Of a stretch of DNA of 10,298 nucleotides, positions 6,915-10,298 are shown one piece after another. The stretch is from Actinomycetes bacterium. Lineage in GTDB: Bacteria > Actinomycetota > CALGFH01. Location: contig JASLBL010000529.1 of assembly GCA_030146615.1 (NCBI GenBank), positions 1-10,298 of the forward strand. The letters are read 5' to 3'. Below the pieces are notes generated by a model that saw only the letters and a list, made by a program, of their open reading frames with translations, was not told the origin of the DNA and ran no database searches. The position numbers were made by a program, and so were the translations under genes. How positions within the stretch are numbered: the first letter of the stretch is position 1; every line of letters begins with the position of its first letter.

Positions 6915-8215
6915 GGGGCCGCCTCCCGGTTGCGGCCGACCTCGGCCAGCCACGGCTCGGGGTCGAGCAGCCCGGCCGACATGGCGGCCAGCACGGTGAT
7001 GTCGACGACCGGCATCTGCCCGTCGGCGGCCGCGACCCGCTCCAGGTGGTCCTCGGCCCAGACGCAGGCCGAGGCGAGCACGTCGGCCCCGATCGGCCTG
7101 GCCAGGTCCAGGCGGTTGCGGGCCACCTTCTCGGCGACGTCGGGGAGGGCGATCGGCAGGCCGCCGCCGGCCCCCGAGCACATCGACCACTGGGTGACGT
7201 GGTCGACGTCGCGGAAGTCGAGCCCGGGGACGGCCCGCAGGATCTTGCGGGGCGACTCCCAGATGCCGCGGCGCTTGTTGAGCCGGCAGGGGTCGTGGTA
7301 GGTGACGCTCACCGGGATCGGCCGCTCCAGCCGGAGCTTGCCCTGCTCGATCAGCTCGGCCAGCAGGTCGGTGATGTGCAGCACCTCGATGCCGTAGTCG
7401 CCGAACAGCCGCGGGTAGTCCTCGACGAAGGTGATGTAGTCGTGCGGGTCGAGAGTCACCACCCGCCTGGCCCCGGCCTTGCGCCAGTCTTCCAGGTTGT
7501 GGCGGGCGAACTGCTCGTAGATGTCGGTGTAGCCCATCTCCAGGGCCGGGCCGCCACAGCACCACTGGTCGTTCATCAGCCCGACCTCGACCCCGGCCTC
7601 ACGCAGGAGCAGGCTGACCGCCCTCGGGACCTTGGTCTGGCGGTAGGCGGCCATGCAGTCGCAGAACAGGATCGTCTCGCCGCCCCTGGGCAGGTCCAGG
7701 TCGTCGGCCCAGCCGGCCACCTGGGCGGGGTCGCCCTGCAGCTCGTTGCGGAAGGCGACGGTGTCGGCGTTCCACTGCTTCCAGGAGGCGCGCTCGATCC
7801 CGGCCTCGACACCGGCCGCCCGGACCGCCTTGACCAGCTGCACCAGCTGGGTCCGGTTGCGGTAGAAGTCGCCGGTGAACAGCGTGTTGGGGCAGCGCAG
7901 CTCGCAGGCCCCGCACTGGGTGCAGTAGGCGTACTGCTCGTAGGCGTCCTCCAGGTCGACCAGGCCCTGGGACATGGCGGCCACGGTGGCGTGGAAGCCG
8001 TAGCTGGTGTGCTGCTCGTTGCGGGTCACCTGGTAGACCGGGCAGGGCTCGCGGCAGAACTTGTGCCGCGAGGACATGCAGCCCCAGGCGCGGTCCTCGT
8101 AGCCCTCGGCCAGCTTGCGGGTGGCCGCCTCGGCGGCCGCCCGGTCCCCGATCGAGAGCACGTCGGGGTCGCGGGGGACGAGGTCACTGCCTTCGACGTC
8201 GGGGATCCTGGTCAC
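6911..8215 (-). CDS. (Fe-S)-binding CCG-domain protein, GlcF/HdrD-like electron-transfer subunit
   Basis: This 434-aa soluble protein probably carries electrons from the neighbouring FAD oxidase to another acceptor. The N-terminal half holds one canonical [4Fe-4S] motif, C98-x2-C101-x2-C104-x3-C108-P, and before it a variant motif C46-x7-C54-x3-C58-P with only three Cys. The C-terminal half resembles two CCG domains as in heterodisulfide reductase HdrB/D and glycolate-oxidase GlcF. The first has Cys185/Cys187 and CCGG (219-222), but DPHD (256-259) sits where CxxC is usual. The second has HDPC (307-310), then SMCSGAGGG (344-352) with one Cys instead of two, and AC384VWA in place of CPxC. GTG at 8215 is the start, with GGAGGT 8 nt upstream. 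It lies 15 nt after the luciferase-like gene and overlaps the FAD oxidase start by 4 nt. The family is clear; how many clusters it binds is not. Confidence 0.9.
   Translation of the reverse strand: MTRIPDVEGSDLVPRDPDVLSIGDRAAAEAATRKLAEGYEDRAWGCMSSRHKFCREPCPVYQVTRNEQHTSYGFHATVAAMSQGLVDLEDAYEQYAYCTQCGACELRCPNTLFTGDFYRNRTQLVQLVKAVRAAGVEAGIERASWKQWNADTVAFRNELQGDPAQVAGWADDLDLPRGGETILFCDCMAAYRQTKVPRAVSLLLREAGVEVGLMNDQWCCGGPALEMGYTDIYEQFARHNLEDWRKAGARRVVTLDPHDYITFVEDYPRLFGDYGIEVLHITDLLAELIEQGKLRLERPIPVSVTYHDPCRLNKRRGIWESPRKILRAVPGLDFRDVDHVTQWSMCSGAGGGLPIALPDVAEKVARNRLDLARPIGADVLASACVWAEDHLERVAAADGQMPVVDITVLAAMSAGLLDPEPWLAEVGRNREAAP
6922..6927 (-). promoter_or_regulatory. Ribosome binding site supporting the overlapping start at 6914
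   Basis: GGGAGG lies 7 nt before ATG at 6914, within the last codons of the Fe-S gene. It favours this ATG, which forms the ATGA overlap, over the Met two codons later at 6908. Confidence 0.65.
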
Positions 8216-8223
8216 GGCGATTG

Positions 8224-8229
8224 ACCTCC
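8224..8229 (-). promoter_or_regulatory. Ribosome binding site supporting the GTG start at 8215
   Basis: The minus strand reads GGAGGT 8 nt before GTG at 8215, inside the 15-nt gap after the luciferase-like gene. It decides the non-ATG start of the Fe-S protein. Confidence 0.75.
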
Positions 8230-8230
8230 G

Positions 8231-9280
8231 TCAGTCGAGCTCGGGCATCACCTTGTCGGCGATCAGCTTGAGCTGGCTCTTCACGTCGGGGACGTCGACG
8301 GTCTGGCCGGAGAAGAACTTGACCAGGACCGGGTCGACGAGAGCGGCGATCACGTGGTTGATGCCGGTGGAGAGGATGTCGGTCCGGAGCTTGTGGACGC
8401 ACTCCTCGGGGGTGCCGGCCACCGACAGCTTGTCGACCAGCTCGGGGGTGGTCAGCTCGATCGCCTTGGCCACGTCGCCGGAGGCGAAGGCGTCGAAGAT
8501 CGGCTGGAGGCTGGCGTACTCGATGCCGTGCCGCTCCACCTGGGACTGGGGCATCGAGGGGATGTAGAAGGCGACGATGATGCGGGCCGCCTCCTTGGCC
8601 ACCTTGGCGTCGTTGGCGACCACGCTGATCACCCAGGCGCCGAGGTCCAGGTCCTCGAAGTTGCGGCCGGCCTTCTCGGCTCCCTTGCGGACGTGGTCGA
8701 CCACATACTCGTAGTTCTCCTTGGAGTAGCCGAGGGCGTGGTGCATGCCGTCGGCGATCTCCCCGGCCAGCTCGAAGCTGCGCGGCCCGCCCATGGCCCC
8801 GAGCTTGAGGGGCACCCGCTCCTGGACCGGCCGGGCCGCGGTGAACAGCCCGGTGTACTTGAAGAACTCGCCCTGGTGGTCGATCTTGCCGGTGTCGAGC
8901 ATGGTCCGGAGGACCGACATGGCCTCCCTGACCCTGGCCAGGGGGCGGCTGCCCTGCCACTGCACGTGGTACTGGCTGAGCATGACCAGGTTGCCGAAGC
9001 TGACCACCGCCTCGGCCCGCCCGCCGGTGAGCTCGTCCAGGGTGGCCAGCTGCTGGGCGATCAGGGTCGGGTCGCGCAGGATCACGTGGGTGACGTTGGG
9101 GCCCATGCGGATGTTGCGGGTCTTGTCGGCGGCGGCCGCGAACAGCAGCCACATGTCCTTGTGGTAGATCTCGTCGACGCTGTAGCAGGCGTAGAAGCCC
9201 AGGTCGTCGGCGGTCCTGATCATGTCGATCGAGTCGCTCAGGGGATAGTCGGGGGTCTGCACGTAGCTGAACCGGACCAT
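8231..9280 (-). CDS. Luciferase-like (LLM) oxidoreductase, probably F420-dependent, Mer/FGD type
   Basis: This 349-aa protein has the usual length and pattern of the bacterial luciferase-like TIM-barrel family, closest in look to coenzyme F420-dependent enzymes such as methylenetetrahydromethanopterin reductase (Mer) and glucose-6-phosphate dehydrogenase (FGD). Visible family marks are the N-terminal DMIRTADDLGFYACYSVDE (19-37), GPNVTHVILRDPTLIAQQLA (60-79) leading into LDELTGGR (81-88), the mid-barrel LKLGAMGGPRSFELAGEIAD, and the C-terminal AGTPEEC segment before the last helices. These proteins bind F420 or FMN and move hydride to or from a small substrate; which cofactor is used here is inferred from the family. 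The ATG at 9280 has AAAGGGG 9 nt upstream. It is the promoter-proximal gene of the minus-strand cluster, 15 nt before the Fe-S gene, so it may pass reducing equivalents to that system. The substrate is unknown. Confidence 0.9.
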   Translation of the reverse strand: MVRFSYVQTPDYPLSDSIDMIRTADDLGFYACYSVDEIYHKDMWLLFAAAADKTRNIRMGPNVTHVILRDPTLIAQQLATLDELTGGRAEAVVSFGNLVMLSQYHVQWQGSRPLARVREAMSVLRTMLDTGKIDHQGEFFKYTGLFTAARPVQERVPLKLGAMGGPRSFELAGEIADGMHHALGYSKENYEYVVDHVRKGAEKAGRNFEDLDLGAWVISVVANDAKVAKEAARIIVAFYIPSMPQSQVERHGIEYASLQPIFDAFASGDVAKAIELTTPELVDKLSVAGTPEECVHKLRTDILSTGINHVIAALVDPVLVKFFSGQTVDVPDVKSQLKLIADKVMPELD

Positions 9281-9320
9281 GGGTCCACGCCCCTTTCGCT
9301 AGGCCGCCGTCGGCCGCCCG

Positions 9321-9349
9321 AGCCTAACATCGGCCACGCTCGGTGAGAA
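9321..9349 (-). promoter_or_regulatory. Possible promoter of the minus-strand redox cluster
   Basis: In the 105-nt divergent region the minus strand shows TTCTCA (9349-9344) and TAGGCT (9326-9321) separated by 17 nt. These are 4/6 and 3/6 matches to sigma70-type boxes, and TAGGCT fits the looser actinobacterial TANNNT. This is a weak match found by eye; only position and spacing support it. The same region also holds a short direct repeat GGCCGCC at 9302-9308 and 9312-9318. Confidence 0.3.
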
Positions 9350-9372
9350 CGCCTTGCTGAGGGGGTGGGGCG

Positions 9373-9378
9373 TAGGAT
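9373..9378 (+). promoter_or_regulatory. Possible -10 box of a leaderless glycosyltransferase transcript
   Basis: TAGGAT ends 7 nt before the ATG at 9386, so if it is a -10 box (TANNNT) transcription would start at or next to the A of the start codon. Leaderless mRNAs of this type are common in actinobacteria. No good -35 box is seen. The AGGA inside the same hexamer lies 8 nt from the ATG and could instead be a Shine-Dalgarno sequence, so the two readings compete. Confidence 0.35.
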
Positions 9379-9385
9379 CCTCGTC

Positions 9386-10298
9386 ATGGTGCCGAACCCG
9401 GCAGGGCCGTCCGAGACCGCGGTCGCGGTGGTCCTGGTGACCTTCCAGAGCGCCCGCGACCTGGCCATGTGCCTTGGGTCGCTGGAGCGGGCGGCCGGGC
9501 CGCACCCGCTGGAGGTGGTGGTGGTCGACAACGCCTCCACCGACGCCAGCGTCGAGATCGCCCGTAGCTACGGGGCCAAGGTGCTGGAGAACCACGTCAA
9601 CCAGGGCCTGTCGCGGGCCATCAACACCGGGGTGGCGGTCACCGGCGCGCCCTGGCTGCTGATCGCCAACCCCGACACCTGGCTGTCGCCGGGGTCATTG
9701 CGGCGGCTGCTGGCCACCGCCACCTCCGACGACCGGATCGGCTGCGTCGGCCCGCACCTGGCCAACCCCGACGGCTCCGACTACCCGACCGGGCGCCGGT
9801 TCCCGTCGCTGCTGATGGGGGCCCTGCACGCCGCCCTGGCCCCGGTCTGGCCGGGCAACCCGGCCACCCGCCGCTACCATATGGTCGAGGTGGATCGGAG
9901 CCGCCCCCTCGACGTCGACTGGGTCTCAGGGGCCTGCATGCTCTTCCGGCGCCGGGCCTTTGACGACATCGGCGGGTTCGACCCCGGCTACTTCATGTAC
10001 TTCGAGGAGATGGACGCCTGCCTGCGGCTGCACCGGGCCCGCTGGCGGGTCGTGTTCGACCCCCTGGCCGAGGTCAAGCACGTGGTCGGCGGGTCGACCC
10101 GCAGCGCCCCCTACCGCAAGGTCGTCCACCACCACAAGAGCGCCCTGCGCTTCTACTGCCGCCGCTATGCCCGCGACCCCCGGCTGGTCATGGCGCCCCT
10201 GGTCGCCGGGTTCCTGGCCGCGCGCGGGGTCGCCTCCCTGGCCCGCACGGCCGTCGCCCAGCGCCGCGAGGCCGGCCGCGAGCGCCCGCTGGCCGGCC
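9386..10298 (+). CDS. GT2-family glycosyltransferase, WbbL/rhamnosyltransferase-like (runs off right edge)
   Basis: This cytosolic or membrane-associated enzyme transfers a sugar from a nucleotide-sugar donor to a growing surface glycan. About 304 residues are visible and the frame is open to the window end. The GT-A fold signatures are in order: AVVLVTFQSARD near the N-terminus, VVVVDNASTD (44-53), ANPD (94-97) at the DxD position as in rhamnosyltransferase-type members, and the acceptor-site block WVSGACMLFRRRAF (179-192) followed by GGFDPGYFMYFEEMDACLR (196-214), where Glu207/Glu208 and Asp210 occupy the usual catalytic-base E-D-x-D region. EVKHVVGGST (229-238) also fits the family. The last visible part is basic and helical. 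It diverges from the minus-strand cluster and is probably unrelated to it, belonging to a cell-envelope gene set beyond the right edge. Sugar and acceptor cannot be told from sequence. Confidence 0.92.
   Translation, partial: MVPNPAGPSETAVAVVLVTFQSARDLAMCLGSLERAAGPHPLEVVVVDNASTDASVEIARSYGAKVLENHVNQGLSRAINTGVAVTGAPWLLIANPDTWLSPGSLRRLLATATSDDRIGCVGPHLANPDGSDYPTGRRFPSLLMGALHAALAPVWPGNPATRRYHMVEVDRSRPLDVDWVSGACMLFRRRAFDDIGGFDPGYFMYFEEMDACLRLHRARWRVVFDPLAEVKHVVGGSTRSAPYRKVVHHHKSALRFYCRRYARDPRLVMAPLVAGFLAARGVASLARTAVAQRREAGRERPLAG

Noticed and set aside
5556..7301. Long plus-strand open frame opposite the FAD oxidase and Fe-S genes
   Set aside because: Low-complexity Val/Gly/Leu/Arg composition, no motif, and fully antisense to well-supported genes.
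6915..7565. Longer version of the FAD oxidase starting at GTG 7565
   Set aside because: The extra 200 or so residues are the Fe-S gene read out of frame (Arg/Pro/Gly-rich). The ATG at 6914 has its own ribosome binding site and an ATGA overlap.
5400..8215. Assigning the Fe-S/FAD pair as glycolate oxidase (GlcDF) or lactate utilisation (Lut) genes
   Set aside because: GlcE is absent, LutB/LutC are absent, and key motifs in both proteins differ, so a specific substrate name is not supported.
8354..9346. Plus-strand open frame opposite the luciferase-like gene
   Set aside because: Same antisense artefact; the minus-strand product has a full LLM family pattern.

Overview
The window is about 70% or more G+C, and its genes use GC-rich codons, mix ATG and GTG starts, and are packed with 2-17 nt gaps or short overlaps. 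Gene content (an F420-type luciferase-like oxidoreductase, a zinc-ribbon/class III cyclase/AAA/TPR protein, a WbbL-like GT2 glycosyltransferase) points to an actinobacterium (Actinomycetota), possibly a deep-branching or uncultured one. The genus cannot be read from this sequence. No tRNA, rRNA, CRISPR, IS element, phage or integration signature was seen.

Layout. Seven genes lie head-to-tail on the minus strand, transcribed from right to left, and one partial gene on the plus strand diverges from them at the right edge. The order of transcription is: a luciferase-like (LLM), probably F420-dependent oxidoreductase (9280-8231); a (Fe-S)-binding CCG-domain protein (8215-6911); a GlcD-like FAD-linked oxidase (6914-5400); an unrecognised acidic 86-aa protein (5397-5137); a 74-nt gap holding an interrupted palindrome and a strong Shine-Dalgarno sequence; a protein with a C-terminal cyclic-nucleotide-binding domain (5062-4076, GTG start); a zinc-ribbon/class III nucleotidyl cyclase/AAA ATPase/TPR protein (4058-930); and the N-terminal third of phosphoenolpyruvate carboxylase (937 to beyond the left edge). 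A GT2 glycosyltransferase starts at 9386 on the plus strand and runs off the right edge. The 105-nt divergent intergenic region 9281-9385 should carry both promoters.

How the genes may work together. The first four genes form a tight redox cassette: a flavin or F420 oxidoreductase, an Fe-S electron-transfer protein and an FAD oxidase, resembling the Fe-S/FAD pairing of glycolate or D-lactate oxidases. Several normally conserved cysteines and one His are replaced, so substrate and electron acceptor are unknown. The next two genes look like a cyclic-nucleotide signalling pair, a maker (cyclase with an ATPase/TPR sensory half) and a binder (CNB domain fused to an unassigned N-terminal region). 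Phosphoenolpyruvate carboxylase, the anaplerotic entry to the TCA cycle, begins inside the last codons of the cyclase gene, so the two are probably translationally coupled. Whether all seven minus-strand genes form one transcript or split at 5063-5136 cannot be decided from the sequence.

The most notable items are the cyclase-CNB pair with its unknown effector region, the redox cassette with its cysteine-depleted CCG protein, and the orphan 86-aa protein. None can be claimed as a new system on sequence alone.
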